A DNA stretch of 64,000 nt, from contig NZ_JALJCW010000002.1 of the NCBI RefSeq assembly GCF_023634025.1, positions 310,001 to 374,000 on the forward strand, written 5' to 3'. This DNA comes from Hanstruepera flava (GTDB lineage Bacteria; Bacteroidota; Bacteroidia; Flavobacteriales; Flavobacteriaceae). A program made the translations under genes and the position numbers. Each line of letters starts with the position of its first letter. Position 1 is the stretch's first letter. This document shows positions 54,978 through 63,522 of this stretch, one piece after another. The notes under the pieces were generated by a model. It was not told the DNA's origin. It saw nothing but the letters and a program-made list of their open reading frames with translations, and made no database searches.

Positions 54978-56804
54978 TTAATTGTCTTCAGAAGTTATTT
55001 CAATACCGTTTTCGTCAATATTTACTTTTACCTCTTCGCCATTGGCTTTAACACCGTCTTCATTTATTTCTAGACTAGAGTCTGTTGATTTAATTTCAAT
55101 ACCCTTATCATTAATTTTAACACTTGCTCCATCCTTATCCACATCTACTTTTAAATGAAAATCTTCGTCAGGACAATCGGAACAAATAACATCATCATCA
55201 ATAATTTTTAAATAATGTTCTTCCATACCATTGTCTAAAATGTCATTGTAATAACTGGAATTTCTGTGAAAACTATAAGTATTGTCATCGGCATATAATG
55301 TACTGCCTTCAGGCAAATACAAAATAATTTCAACCTCTTGATCACTAAATTTGTTTTCAATTTTTGTAGTTAAATAACCATCAAGTAATAATTCATTACC
55401 CTTTAATTCGTAGTTGTAATTAATATTATTTGCACGCTTTTTAGCTAATTGGTAATCACTACCTTCGGCATTTTTCTCGATGCTAATTGATGCCAATGAA
55501 TCTTTTGTTGAGCGTACTATTAAGCGAATATCTGACGAATAAATAATTTTATCCTCGTTTTCATCACGTAATAATCTATAAGAAGTTCCATGTCTGTAAA
55601 CACCTTTTCTATAGTTGTCGTTGCCAACCATTTTTAGGTTTAAGGTATCACTGGCGCTTATATTTAGTACTTCTTTTTTAGTAACACTGGCATCAAAAGC
55701 ATGTTCGCTGGCTTGCCTAACGCCTATAACTACTAAACTTATAATAGAAACTAACCATACACCTAGTAATACAAATTTTGCAATGTTTCCGATAGACTTT
55801 AGATTGTTAATAAGGATTTTTAAGCCCAAATAAAACACAAAGAAAAAGGGTATACCTACAGCAAATAATGATAGCATAGATACAAGCCATACAGGTGTAT
55901 TGGCTGCATTGGCAGCATCAACAAAATCAAAACCTGGCACATGGATTATATCGGATGCTCCAAATGTGAATAAGCCGATTATTAAGCCTATTAACGCCGA
56001 AGCTCCAGTAATGATTAGTATAACGCCTATAAACTTTGCCAATACCTTAAAGAAAAACATAAAAATGTCGCCTACGGCATCAAAAAATGATTGGGATCCA
56101 GATTTAATGCGATTGCCTTGTTTTTGAAAATCGACATTCTTTGCAGCATCAGAAACTGATTCTGAAACATTTTTTGCTACACCAGTTACAGAATCAGTAA
56201 CATTTTTTGCTGCGTCTGAAACACTACCTAATCCGTCTTTAATTTTTTTTTCTATGTTACTAATGTTAACAGGTTCGCCTGTCATCATTAATTTATCTGC
56301 AGTCGTAACTGCCTCTGGGACTAAAATCCAAAGCAGTATATAAAGGAAGATACCAGTCCCTGCTCCAAAGATCAATACTATCCAGGCTAAACGAATCCAA
56401 ATAGCGTCAATTCCAAAGTAGTGTGCTAAACCTGCAGAAACACCACCTACATAAGAGTTTTCGGTATCTCTAAATAGTTTTTTTGACGGACCAGTTTGTC
56501 TGTGATAGGATTGTTTTGGTTCATCTTCAAAAATTTCGTCATCAACCAAATAATCCTCTGGTTGTCCCATTATGGCAATAACTTCATCTACTTCTTTGTT
56601 GCCAATAACTTGTTTTTCGTGTTGTACGCGTTCGCTGAATAATTCGGCAATTCGTGCTTCGATATCCGATAGTATTTCAGATCGACCTTGAGAATCTGTA
56701 AATGAACGTTTTATAGCCTCAAGATAGCGTTGTAATTTTAAGTATGCATCTTCATCAATATGGAAGAATATACCTGCTAAATTTATGTTGACTGTTTTAT
56801 TCAT
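54978..56804 (-). CDS. PspC-domain membrane protein with large C-terminal domain
   Basis: 608 residues. An N-terminal soluble part (about 1-105) precedes the PspC domain (DTENSYVGGVSAGLAHYFGI, about 112-165). Then come three 11-residue repeats of SVSDAAKNVTD type (194-224), three to four membrane helices (about 238-360), and an extracytoplasmic strand-rich C-terminus ending in acidic repeats (VKVNIDENGIEITSEDN). PspC-family proteins mediate envelope stress responses. Its ATG overlaps the PadR stop, so regulator and effector are translationally coupled. Confidence 0.9.
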   Translation of the reverse strand: MNKTVNINLAGIFFHIDEDAYLKLQRYLEAIKRSFTDSQGRSEILSDIEARIAELFSERVQHEKQVIGNKEVDEVIAIMGQPEDYLVDDEIFEDEPKQSYHRQTGPSKKLFRDTENSYVGGVSAGLAHYFGIDAIWIRLAWIVLIFGAGTGIFLYILLWILVPEAVTTADKLMMTGEPVNISNIEKKIKDGLGSVSDAAKNVTDSVTGVAKNVSESVSDAAKNVDFQKQGNRIKSGSQSFFDAVGDIFMFFFKVLAKFIGVILIITGASALIGLIIGLFTFGASDIIHVPGFDFVDAANAANTPVWLVSMLSLFAVGIPFFFVFYLGLKILINNLKSIGNIAKFVLLGVWLVSIISLVVIGVRQASEHAFDASVTKKEVLNISASDTLNLKMVGNDNYRKGVYRHGTSYRLLRDENEDKIIYSSDIRLIVRSTKDSLASISIEKNAEGSDYQLAKKRANNINYNYELKGNELLLDGYLTTKIENKFSDQEVEIILYLPEGSTLYADDNTYSFHRNSSYYNDILDNGMEEHYLKIIDDDVICSDCPDEDFHLKVDVDKDGASVKINDKGIEIKSTDSSLEINEDGVKANGEEVKVNIDENGIEITSEDN

Positions 56805-57142
56805 TATTTTTTGTTTTTTTGACTTGTTACTATATTAACTGCGTTTTGTAATTCATTCCAAGTTGTATTTAGTTCGTTTAAAAACAACTTGCCTGTTTCT
56901 GTTAGACCATAATACTTTCTAGGTGGTCCAGAAGTAGACTCCTCCCATCGGTAATTTAAAAGTCCTGCGTTCTTAAGCCTTGTAAGCAATGGGTAAATGG
57001 TACCCTCAACTACAAGCAACTTGGCATCCTTTAAAGTGTCCAGTATTTCTGCAACATAAGCATCATCATCCTTTAAAACCGAAAGGATGCAATACTCTAA
57101 AACACCTTTACGCATTTGTGCTTTTGTGTTTTCTATCTTCAT
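56804..57142 (-). CDS. PadR-family transcriptional regulator
   Basis: 112 residues. Winged helix: KGVLEYCILSVLKDDDAYVA, LLVVEGTIYPLLTRLKNAGL and SGPPRKYYGLTETGK, which are the diagnostic PadR strands. It is likely a repressor of its own operon (PspC and GIN genes downstream), released by an unknown signal. The leader at 57177-57203 contains TTGATTGAT repeats on the plus strand that also occur before the GIN gene. Confidence 0.92.
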   Translation of the reverse strand: MKIENTKAQMRKGVLEYCILSVLKDDDAYVAEILDTLKDAKLLVVEGTIYPLLTRLKNAGLLNYRWEESTSGPPRKYYGLTETGKLFLNELNTTWNELQNAVNIVTSQKNKK

Positions 57143-57225
57143 ATTCTAAAGCGTTTTAAATTTTTTAAACTGTTCATTTTTTGATTGATTGTGATTGATG
57201 AAATGCTGAAACTAATCAGCCTGAT

Positions 57226-57672
57226 TTATTTTAAAAAGTTAATAGTTAACGGATAATTAAAGTATTCACCGTCTTTTGCTGCCAAACTGGCCCTAACAAT
57301 GAATACCATTTCTAAAATAAAGCCCATAAGGGCTAAAAAGCCTAATCCACCAGTAATATATAATAGAGGAGATGGTTTTGTAACGTTTAAATGAATGCTG
57401 TCAAAAGCGTCAATATCTAAAAAATCGATACCATTAAATAAATTAAAGACAAAGAATGGAATGGTAATCATGCCAATTATTAAAGCGTATAGTAAGATGC
57501 TAATTTGGAAATTGATAATCTGTTTTCCATGGGCATCAACAAACTCCGATTTGTCTTTGTTTGCAATCCACAATACAAGTGGCCCAATAAAATTTCCAAA
57601 TGGAATTACAAACCTGCTAAAGGTTGATAAGTGAATAAATGTGGCTATATTTTTTTGGTGATTATCTATCAT
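57226..57672 (-). CDS. DUF4870-family membrane protein
   Basis: 148 residues. Pattern of DUF4870: FIHLSTFSRFVIPFGNFIGP, VDAHGKQIINFQISILLY and three membrane helices, with a C-terminal LEMVFIVRASLAAKDGEYF. Its function is unknown; related proteins are small tetra-helix membrane proteins. It has its own promoter (57702-57733) and lies upstream of the PadR operon in the same direction. Confidence 0.85.
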   Translation of the reverse strand: MIDNHQKNIATFIHLSTFSRFVIPFGNFIGPLVLWIANKDKSEFVDAHGKQIINFQISILLYALIIGMITIPFFVFNLFNGIDFLDIDAFDSIHLNVTKPSPLLYITGGLGFLALMGFILEMVFIVRASLAAKDGEYFNYPLTINFLK

Positions 57673-57701
57673 GTTTAAAAAGTATATAATAGTTTCTTAT
57701 G

Positions 57702-57733
57702 CAAATATATATCTAAAAGAAGGTATTATGCAA
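57702..57733 (-). promoter_or_regulatory. Promoter of the DUF4870 gene
   Basis: On the minus strand: TTG (57733-57731), 21-base spacer, TATATTTG (57709-57702), about 30 bases upstream of the start codon. Confidence 0.65.
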
Positions 57734-57817
57734 TACAAAGTACTAAAAATTAACAAATAATTAACATATGATAACTCGTATATTTTCAATACTTTTAAGA
57801 AAAATTTATTCGGAAAT

Positions 57818-58273
57818 ATGGAACTTACCCCAAGTAAAATAAACCTTTTCAACTTGTTTAAACTTCCTGCAGCTTTCTTTACAGGTATTCGTGTTAAAGC
57901 TATTGATGAGGGGTCTTGTACAGTTTCAGTTAAACACAGGTGGGTAAATCAAAATCCATTTAAATCGATGTTTTGGGCTGTTCAGGGTATGGCAGCAGAA
58001 TTAACCACTGGAGCTTTGGTTATGGCAAAGATTAAACAGAGCGGGAAAAATATTTCCATGTTGGTTTTAAGTAATAATGCGTCGTTTACCAAAAAAGCAA
58101 CTGGTAGAATTACGTTTGTTTGTAATGATGGTGATAAGGTTGATGCTGCTATAGCAAAATCTATTGAAACAGGTGAGGGGCAAACAGTTTGGATGCAATC
58201 TGTTGGAACAAATTCTGATGGTGTGGAAGTATCTACTTTTAATTTTGAATGGACGCTTAAAGTAAAAGTGTAA
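57818..58273 (+). CDS. DUF4442 hotdog-fold protein (thioesterase-like)
   Basis: 151 residues. The family pattern IRVKAIDEGSCTVSVKHRWVNQNPFKSMFWAVQGMAAELTTG is present (positions about 24-65, key residues His41, Asn45 and Glu60), followed by KKATGRITFVCNDGDKV. DUF4442 proteins are hotdog folds related to PaaI-type acyl-CoA thioesterases; the activity here is inferred. It is cytoplasmic and is followed after 67 bases by the AIM24-like gene. Confidence 0.85.
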   Translation: MELTPSKINLFNLFKLPAAFFTGIRVKAIDEGSCTVSVKHRWVNQNPFKSMFWAVQGMAAELTTGALVMAKIKQSGKNISMLVLSNNASFTKKATGRITFVCNDGDKVDAAIAKSIETGEGQTVWMQSVGTNSDGVEVSTFNFEWTLKVKV

Positions 58274-58340
58274 TTTGTAGTGTAACAAAAACGGTATTCT
58301 GTCAACGAATAAAAGTATCAATCAATAAAAATTTAAAAAC

Positions 58341-59141
58341 ATGAACGCACACGAAATAGATTATCAAATTTATGGTGAAGAAATGCAATATGTAGAAATA
58401 GAACTGGATCCAAATGAAGGTGTTGTAGCCGAAGCCGGAAGTTTCATGATGATGGACGATGGTATAAAGATGGAAACCATTTTTGGTGATGGTTCAGAAA
58501 AAAACAAAGGGTTTTTAGGATCCATCCTTGGAGCTGGGAAGCGCATACTTACAGGGGAAAGTTTGTTTATGACGGCGTTTTACAATGACTTAATGGGAAA
58601 GCGAAAAGTTAGCTTTGCTTCGCCTTATCCTGGGAAAATAGTAGCTATAGATTTAACGGCATTTGGTAATAAGTTTATTTGTCAAAAGGATGCGTTTTTA
58701 TGTGCAGCCAAAGGCGTGAGTGTAGGCATTGAATTTAGCAAACGTTTAGGCAGGGGACTATTTGGTGGCGAAGGATTTATTATGCAAAAGTTGGAAGGTG
58801 ATGGGTTGGCTTTTGTTCATGCAGGCGGAACATTGGCAAAACGTGAATTACAACGCGGTGAAACGTTACGAGTAGACACAGGATGCATTGTTGGATTTAC
58901 ACAAGAGGTAGATTATGACATAGAATTTGTTGGAGGAATAAAAAACACCATTTTTGGTGGCGAAGGATTGTTTTTTGCTAAACTTCAAGGCCCAGGAACG
59001 GTCTACATCCAATCCTTACCGTTTAGTCGCTTGGCAGGTCGTGTGTTGGCTTCTGCACCTCAAGGAGGTGGAAAGGATAAAGGAGAAGGAAGTATACTTG
59101 GAGGTCTTGGCGATTTGTTAGATGGTGATAATAGGTTTTAA
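58341..59141 (+). CDS. AIM24/TIGR00266-family protein
   Basis: 266 residues of the AIM24 (TIGR00266) family: [89 protein letters not shown] and [20 protein letters not shown]. The fold is a double beta-barrel related to tryptophan-RNA-binding TRAP-like domains. The biological role in bacteria is not known. It may be co-transcribed with the DUF4442 gene; there is no signal peptide. Confidence 0.9.
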   Translation: MNAHEIDYQIYGEEMQYVEIELDPNEGVVAEAGSFMMMDDGIKMETIFGDGSEKNKGFLGSILGAGKRILTGESLFMTAFYNDLMGKRKVSFASPYPGKIVAIDLTAFGNKFICQKDAFLCAAKGVSVGIEFSKRLGRGLFGGEGFIMQKLEGDGLAFVHAGGTLAKRELQRGETLRVDTGCIVGFTQEVDYDIEFVGGIKNTIFGGEGLFFAKLQGPGTVYIQSLPFSRLAGRVLASAPQGGGKDKGEGSILGGLGDLLDGDNRF

Positions 59142-59351
59142 TAAATGTTATCAACAATTTCTAATAGTTGTAAAAGCTTTGTTTTACTTGGCTTTTATTG
59201 ATTTTCGTTTCAATTAAGAACGACATTTGGGGTGTTAAAATTTTGTTTAAACACAAAAAGTAATTCTTTTTTTTAGTAAATTTAGAAAACCAAAAAATTA
59301 TTACAGCCTATAGAACACATCTACTTTTTTTAACCTAAAACCTTAAAATTA

Positions 59352-59549
59352 ATGGCAAGAGCAATGTTTGAGTACACCAAGACTGTACTGAATAAAGTGA
59401 GTTTTGATGCTACGTTGTTTTGCAAGGAAGTACAAAAAGCGCTTCAACGTTTATTACCCTACGAAATTGAAGAGTTAAAGATTTTTATTCAATCTTTGGT
59501 ACTGCAAAACCCAGATTTAAATCAATGTTTAATATATTTAAAACCATAA
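59352..59549 (+). CDS. Small hypothetical protein, 65 residues
   Basis: MARAMFEYTKTVLNKVSFD then a helix-forming, mainly polar sequence with two cysteines (LFCKEVQK; LNQCLIYL). It is soluble, with no signal peptide. I do not recognise a family. The 210-base space before it has nothing else that I can support. Its own hairpin terminator at 59548 supports that it is a real transcribed gene. Confidence 0.65.
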   Translation: MARAMFEYTKTVLNKVSFDATLFCKEVQKALQRLLPYEIEELKIFIQSLVLQNPDLNQCLIYLKP

Positions 59550-59577
59550 AAAAAGCGACCAATTGGTCGCTTTTTTT
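59548..59577. terminator. Bidirectional terminator (GCGACCA/TGGTCGC type)
   Basis: Perfect 30-bp palindrome: AAAAAAAGCGACCAA / TTGGTCGCTTTTTTT. It serves the 65-residue gene and oxyR. It shares its stem with the terminator at 61117-61145. Confidence 0.9.
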
Positions 59578-60514
59578 ATTTTGATATAGGACTGATTATA
59601 TTGACATTTTGAAATGCAATAGCACCTCGTATTATCCCAGAAATAACACCTTGCATGGCCTCAATTATTTGCATCTTCAATTCGCTTTTATGATAAATTA
59701 AGCTGACTTCTCTTGCAGGAGCAGGATCATTAAAGTAATGTAAATTTTGTTTGGCTTTTTCGTTCAAATCCAATGTGTGTAAATAGGGTAGCAGCGTCAT
59801 GCCTAACCCTTCATCTGATAATTTTATTAGCGTTTCTATACTGCCGCTTTCCAATTGAAACTGATCGTCAGTATGGTCTTTAAATGCTTTACATAGGTTA
59901 ATAACACCATCTCTGAAACAATGCCCATCTTCTAAAAGCAGCATATCGTCAATTTCTAAATCCGATACATTTAATTTACCAGAACTATGCAGCCTATGAT
60001 GCGGTGGTATATAACCTACAAAAGGCTCAAAATACAATACACGTTCTTTAATATGATCATGTTCCAAAGGTGTTGCTGCAATAGCAGCATCTAAATGACC
60101 GTCGTTAATACGTGAAATGACCTCCTCGGTTGTAAGCTCTTCGATTTTTAACTTTATTTTTGGATACTTTTTAATAAAAGTCTTCAAGAACATGGGCAAA
60201 AGAGTAGGCATAATAGTAGGTATAATACCTAATTTAAATTCACCACCAATAAATCCTTTTTGCTGATCAACAATATCTTGAATTCTATATGATTCGTTAA
60301 CAATATTTTTGGCTTGGGTTACAATCTTTCGGCCTACATCAGTAAGTTCAATAGGTTTTTTACTCCTATCAAAAATCTGAATATCAAGTTCGTCTTCCAA
60401 CTTTTGAATTTGCATACTTAAAGTCGGTTGGGTTACAAAACATTTTTCTGCCGCTTTGGTGAAATTTTGCTGTTCGGCTACAGCTAAAACATAGTATAGT
60501 TGTGTAATGGTCAT
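59576..60514 (-). CDS. oxyR: OxyR-type LysR-family regulator
   Basis: 312 residues from the ATG at 60514, preferred over an upstream TTG at 60523. The N-terminal helix-turn-helix MTITQLYYVLAVAEQQNFTK, ...CFVTQPTLSMQIQKLEDEL is followed by the co-inducer domain. The peroxide-sensing region LLLEDGHCFRDGVINLCKA has Cys199 and Cys208, the same numbers as the disulfide pair of Escherichia coli OxyR. It is divergent from dps, a classical OxyR target, and a palindrome lies between them. Confidence 0.93.
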   Translation of the reverse strand: MTITQLYYVLAVAEQQNFTKAAEKCFVTQPTLSMQIQKLEDELDIQIFDRSKKPIELTDVGRKIVTQAKNIVNESYRIQDIVDQQKGFIGGEFKLGIIPTIMPTLLPMFLKTFIKKYPKIKLKIEELTTEEVISRINDGHLDAAIAATPLEHDHIKERVLYFEPFVGYIPPHHRLHSSGKLNVSDLEIDDMLLLEDGHCFRDGVINLCKAFKDHTDDQFQLESGSIETLIKLSDEGLGMTLLPYLHTLDLNEKAKQNLHYFNDPAPAREVSLIYHKSELKMQIIEAMQGVISGIIRGAIAFQNVNIISPISK

Positions 60515-60546
60515 CTCAATCAATTTAGGCTATAAAAATATAAAAA

Positions 60547-60565
60547 CTATCAATAAAATTTATAG
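60547..60565. promoter_or_regulatory. Possible OxyR operator between oxyR and dps
   Basis: Imperfect palindrome CTATCAATAAAATTTATAG with ends CTAT/ATAG, 21 bases upstream of the dps -7 element, where an activator would sit in place of a -33 box. The tetramer type matches OxyR half-sites, but the spacing of 11 differs from the usual 7. Confidence 0.4.
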
Positions 60566-60586
60566 AAACACCTGTTAATTATAAAT

Positions 60587-60594
60587 TAAATTTG
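60587..60594 (+). promoter_or_regulatory. -7 element of dps
   Basis: TAAATTTG, 25 bases before the dps ATG. No TTG lies at the right distance, in line with activator-dependent transcription. Confidence 0.5.
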
Positions 60595-60618
60595 TGGTAA
60601 GAAATTAAAACAGAAATT

Positions 60619-61098
60619 ATGACACTAAATAGTATAGGTTTAGACGAAAATAAAACAAAGGATATTGCTAACGATTTAAACCAGTTGTTAGCCAACTTTC
60701 AAATTTATTATCAAAATTTAAGAGGTATTCATTGGAATATCAAGGGCAAAGCGTTCTTTGATTTACATGTGAAGTTTGAAGAGTTGTACAATGACACCAA
60801 TGTAAAGGTTGATGAAATAGCCGAACGTATTCTAACATTAGGTATAACACCGCTTCATACATTTGAAGACTATACCCAAGCCGCAAAGGTGCCAGTAGGA
60901 AAAAATATTTCAAAAGATGAAAAGGCTGTTCAGTTAATAGTCGATTCGCTTTCAGAATTGTTAAAATTAGAACGCCATATTCTAGAAAAGGCTGGAGATG
61001 CTAATGATGAAGGTACAAATGCTATGATGAGTGATTTTATTACAGAACAAGAAAAAACAGTTTGGATGATGAAAGCTTGGTTAGGAGAAACAGTTTAA
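60619..61098 (+). CDS. dps: Dps ferritin-like DNA-protection protein
   Basis: Oxidises and stores iron with hydrogen peroxide as a 12-mer, limiting Fenton damage. 159 residues. Ferroxidase-site residues line up with known Dps: His38 and His50 (GIHWNIKG, FFDLHVKFEE), Glu54, Asp65 and Glu69 in VKVDEIAERI. The C-terminal LERHILEKAGDAND region gives the pore helices. It has no long positively charged N-terminal tail, so DNA binding may be weak. It is divergent from oxyR. Confidence 0.95.
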   Translation: MTLNSIGLDENKTKDIANDLNQLLANFQIYYQNLRGIHWNIKGKAFFDLHVKFEELYNDTNVKVDEIAERILTLGITPLHTFEDYTQAAKVPVGKNISKDEKAVQLIVDSLSELLKLERHILEKAGDANDEGTNAMMSDFITEQEKTVWMMKAWLGETV

Positions 61099-61116
61099 TA
61101 GCTTTGGTTAGTAGTT

Positions 61117-61145
61117 AAAAAAGCGACCATTTTGGTCGCTTTTTT
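61117..61145. terminator. Bidirectional terminator after dps (GCGACCA type)
   Basis: AAAAAAGCGACCA / TGGTCGCTTTTTT, 13-bp stem with a 3-base loop. Its arms are almost identical to those of the terminator at 59548-59577. Confidence 0.9.
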
Positions 61146-61147
61146 TG

Positions 61148-61636
61148 TCACGCTATGCTTGTGCGGGACATTTGATCATAAAGACTACTACTTCCCTTAG
61201 AATTGATAATACTAAAAAAGTATAATAAACCAACTATCTGAGGTAGAATCAATACTATCCAAACCCATAGTGGTACAGAATTGTTTTGCGATTCATAATA
61301 GTTTATCCAATGCACACCTAGATGGGCAATTTCCCATGGTAAAAACTTTAGAATGGTGCGTTTTAATACAGAACCGCCATTTGATTTCACCTGTATTTTT
61401 AAAGCTAATTTACCTAAAGACGCCTTTAGTTTACTACTTTCCATGATATAGAAATACAAAAAAACAGGAAGCGTAAGACTAAAAAAACCAATTAGCTGAC
61501 CATAAGCAGGATCTGTTTTTTTAGGAAATTCATCAAATGGCACCAAGGTAATACTGATACTAAATAATATTGAGCCGTAAACCAGGATGATTAAATAATC
61601 TATTAAAGCTGCTAATAGGCGTTTTTTTAACAGCAT
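61148..61636 (-). CDS. RDD-family membrane protein
   Basis: 162 residues. Four membrane helices; the RDD-type start LLKKRLLAALIDYLIILVYG has the Arg/Asp helix motif, and KASLGKLALKIQVKSNGGSV is the second motif. The C-terminus SLYDQMSRTSIA fits the family's DxxxxT end. The function is unknown; some members affect ion transport. It lies 1 base after the DUF2141 gene. Confidence 0.88.
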   Translation of the reverse strand: MLLKKRLLAALIDYLIILVYGSILFSISITLVPFDEFPKKTDPAYGQLIGFFSLTLPVFLYFYIMESSKLKASLGKLALKIQVKSNGGSVLKRTILKFLPWEIAHLGVHWINYYESQNNSVPLWVWIVLILPQIVGLLYFFSIINSKGSSSLYDQMSRTSIA

Positions 61637-61637
61637 T

Positions 61638-62048
61638 CTAGAATCGTATTTTCATTTCAGTGTCTTCGGTGAGTTCAAACTTCGCGTCGGCAAAAGTTGG
61701 AGGACCATATAACATAGGGTTGTTGGACATACCATACGATTCCATAGGCATGCCATTAGGTTCTAAATCCATGCGTTCGTTATCGTTTTCATCATGTAGT
61801 AACATAACCGCATAAATACCTGGCGCTACATCTTTAAAGGTCACTGAAATCTTGCCTTCATGTATTTCGGCTTTGGCATTTTTAATACCTTTACCTTTCA
61901 TAAAGGTATCTTCGGTATGTAGGCCTACCAGTACATGACCGTTATTGTTTAAAACATTATCTACAGATACGGTTAACGTATACGTTTCTTGTGAGTAACT
62001 TAAAACTGTTGTTAATGCCATGGTGATGACTAATGCTAGTGTTTTCAT
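61638..62048 (-). CDS. DUF2141-family exported protein
   Basis: 136 residues. A signal peptide (ending LSYSQE) is followed by YTLTVSVDNVLNNNGHVLVG, ISVTFKDVAPGIYAVMLLHD and ENDNERMDLEPNGMPMESYG, the DUF2141 pattern with a calcium-like acidic loop. The fold is probably an immunoglobulin-like sandwich. The role is unknown. It is followed one base later by the RDD gene. Confidence 0.88.
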   Translation of the reverse strand: MKTLALVITMALTTVLSYSQETYTLTVSVDNVLNNNGHVLVGLHTEDTFMKGKGIKNAKAEIHEGKISVTFKDVAPGIYAVMLLHDENDNERMDLEPNGMPMESYGMSNNPMLYGPPTFADAKFELTEDTEMKIRF

Positions 62049-62190
62049 AATATGGATTGATTTTATTGTTATGGTGTAAATATTATAACAATTAACATGT
62101 TTTCGAAATCCATTTTACTGAATTGTAGAATCGTACAGATGAAATGTTAATTTTGCTAGATGCTAGAAATGATTATTAATAAATCATAGA

Positions 62191-63522
62191 CTAAATCAAG
62201 CCTCTAGCTTTAATTTCTAAATACTTATTAATGGTATTAATGGTAAGGTCTTCAGGAGCTGTTAAAATACTTTGAATGCCATGCTTTTGTAATTCGGTTA
62301 CAATAAGTTTCTTTTCGAAAATAAATTTTTCGGCAATGGTTTTTTCAAATATTTCATTAGTCTTATGCGCTGGCTGTTTAATAAACTGCGAAAGCTCGGT
62401 ATTTTCAAAGAAAATGACAACGAGTACATGATTTTTTGCAATAGCTTGTAAATAGGGAAGCTGCCTGTGAAGTGCATCTAAAGTTTCAAAATTTGTATAG
62501 AGTAATAGTAAGCTACGTTGGTTAAGACTGCGCTTAATGTCAATATATAGTCGGGAAAAGTCAGATTCAGCAAAATCAGTATTCAAATTATAAAGGGTTT
62601 CCATAATTTGATTCATTTGCGAAGGTCTACGTTCAGCAACTACTTTATCGGTTACTTTGCGGGAAAACGAAAACATACCCGCTTTATCCTGTTTTTTAAG
62701 CGCAACATTACTAATTACAAGCGTGGCATTTATTGCATAGTCTAAAAGGCTTAACCCGTTAAAAGGCATTTTCATGGCGCGACCCATATCAATTACGCTA
62801 TAAATAGGTTGTGAGCGTTCATCTTGATACTGATTAACCATAAGCTGGTTGCGTTTGGCAGTGGCTTTCCAATTAATGTTCCTAATATCGTCGCCAGCAA
62901 CATAATCTTTTATTTGCTCAAACTCCATGGTATGACCTATACGCCTAATTTTCTTTAACCCAAATTCAAAAATCTTATTTGAAAATGCAATGAGCATATA
63001 TTTCTTGAGTTGCAAAAACGAGGGATAATTAGGAACCATAGCTTTGTTGCCAAACTGAAATCGTCTAGATAATAACCCTATTGGAGATGTGACATAAACG
63101 TTTAAGTTTCCAAAATGATATTCGCCACGCTCTAACGGTCTTAACGCATAGGTTATTTTTTTATCACCAGACTTATTGAGGCTTGTGGCAATCTCAAAAT
63201 CCCGTTTTTGATATTGAAACGGTAATTCGTCAATAAGTTTTAGGTCGACATTAAAATTATAACTGTTTTTTAGGTTGATTTCTATAGGGTTATCATCGCC
63301 ATTACTTAATTTTTCTGGTAGGATTCGGGTAGCCGATATCCCTTGCTGTTTGAACAGCAAAATAATATCGATTATTAAAATAGCGGTCAAAATAGCAGTT
63401 AACATGTTTGCAATTGCTAATAAACCTGTAAAAACAAACGCAAGGATATATATGGCTATAAGACCAATAACAGCTATAAAAAAGCGGAATTCTAAATATG
63501 TATTTTTAAGAAACTGCTTCAC
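62191..63522 (-). CDS. DUF58-domain protein
   Basis: 443 residues. Two N-terminal membrane helices (to about residue 60) are followed by a beta-rich part and the DUF58/vWA-like core: QIKDYVAGDDIRNINWKATA, NQLMVNQYQDERSQPIYSVI and DMGRAMKMPFNGLSLLDYAI. With the MoxR-family AAA ATPase directly upstream (1-base overlap), it forms the typical MoxR-DUF58 pair involved in assembly or activation of exported metal-dependent complexes. The particular target here is unknown. Confidence 0.92.
   Translation of the reverse strand: MKQFLKNTYLEFRFFIAVIGLIAIYILAFVFTGLLAIANMLTAILTAILIIDIILLFKQQGISATRILPEKLSNGDDNPIEINLKNSYNFNVDLKLIDELPFQYQKRDFEIATSLNKSGDKKITYALRPLERGEYHFGNLNVYVTSPIGLLSRRFQFGNKAMVPNYPSFLQLKKYMLIAFSNKIFEFGLKKIRRIGHTMEFEQIKDYVAGDDIRNINWKATAKRNQLMVNQYQDERSQPIYSVIDMGRAMKMPFNGLSLLDYAINATLVISNVALKKQDKAGMFSFSRKVTDKVVAERRPSQMNQIMETLYNLNTDFAESDFSRLYIDIKRSLNQRSLLLLYTNFETLDALHRQLPYLQAIAKNHVLVVIFFENTELSQFIKQPAHKTNEIFEKTIAEKFIFEKKLIVTELQKHGIQSILTAPEDLTINTINKYLEIKARGLI

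Noticed and set aside
59548-61145. Paired GCGACCA hairpins as ends of an insertion sequence
   Set aside because: No transposase or target duplication is present; each hairpin has the A/T flanks of a terminator and sits directly after a stop codon.
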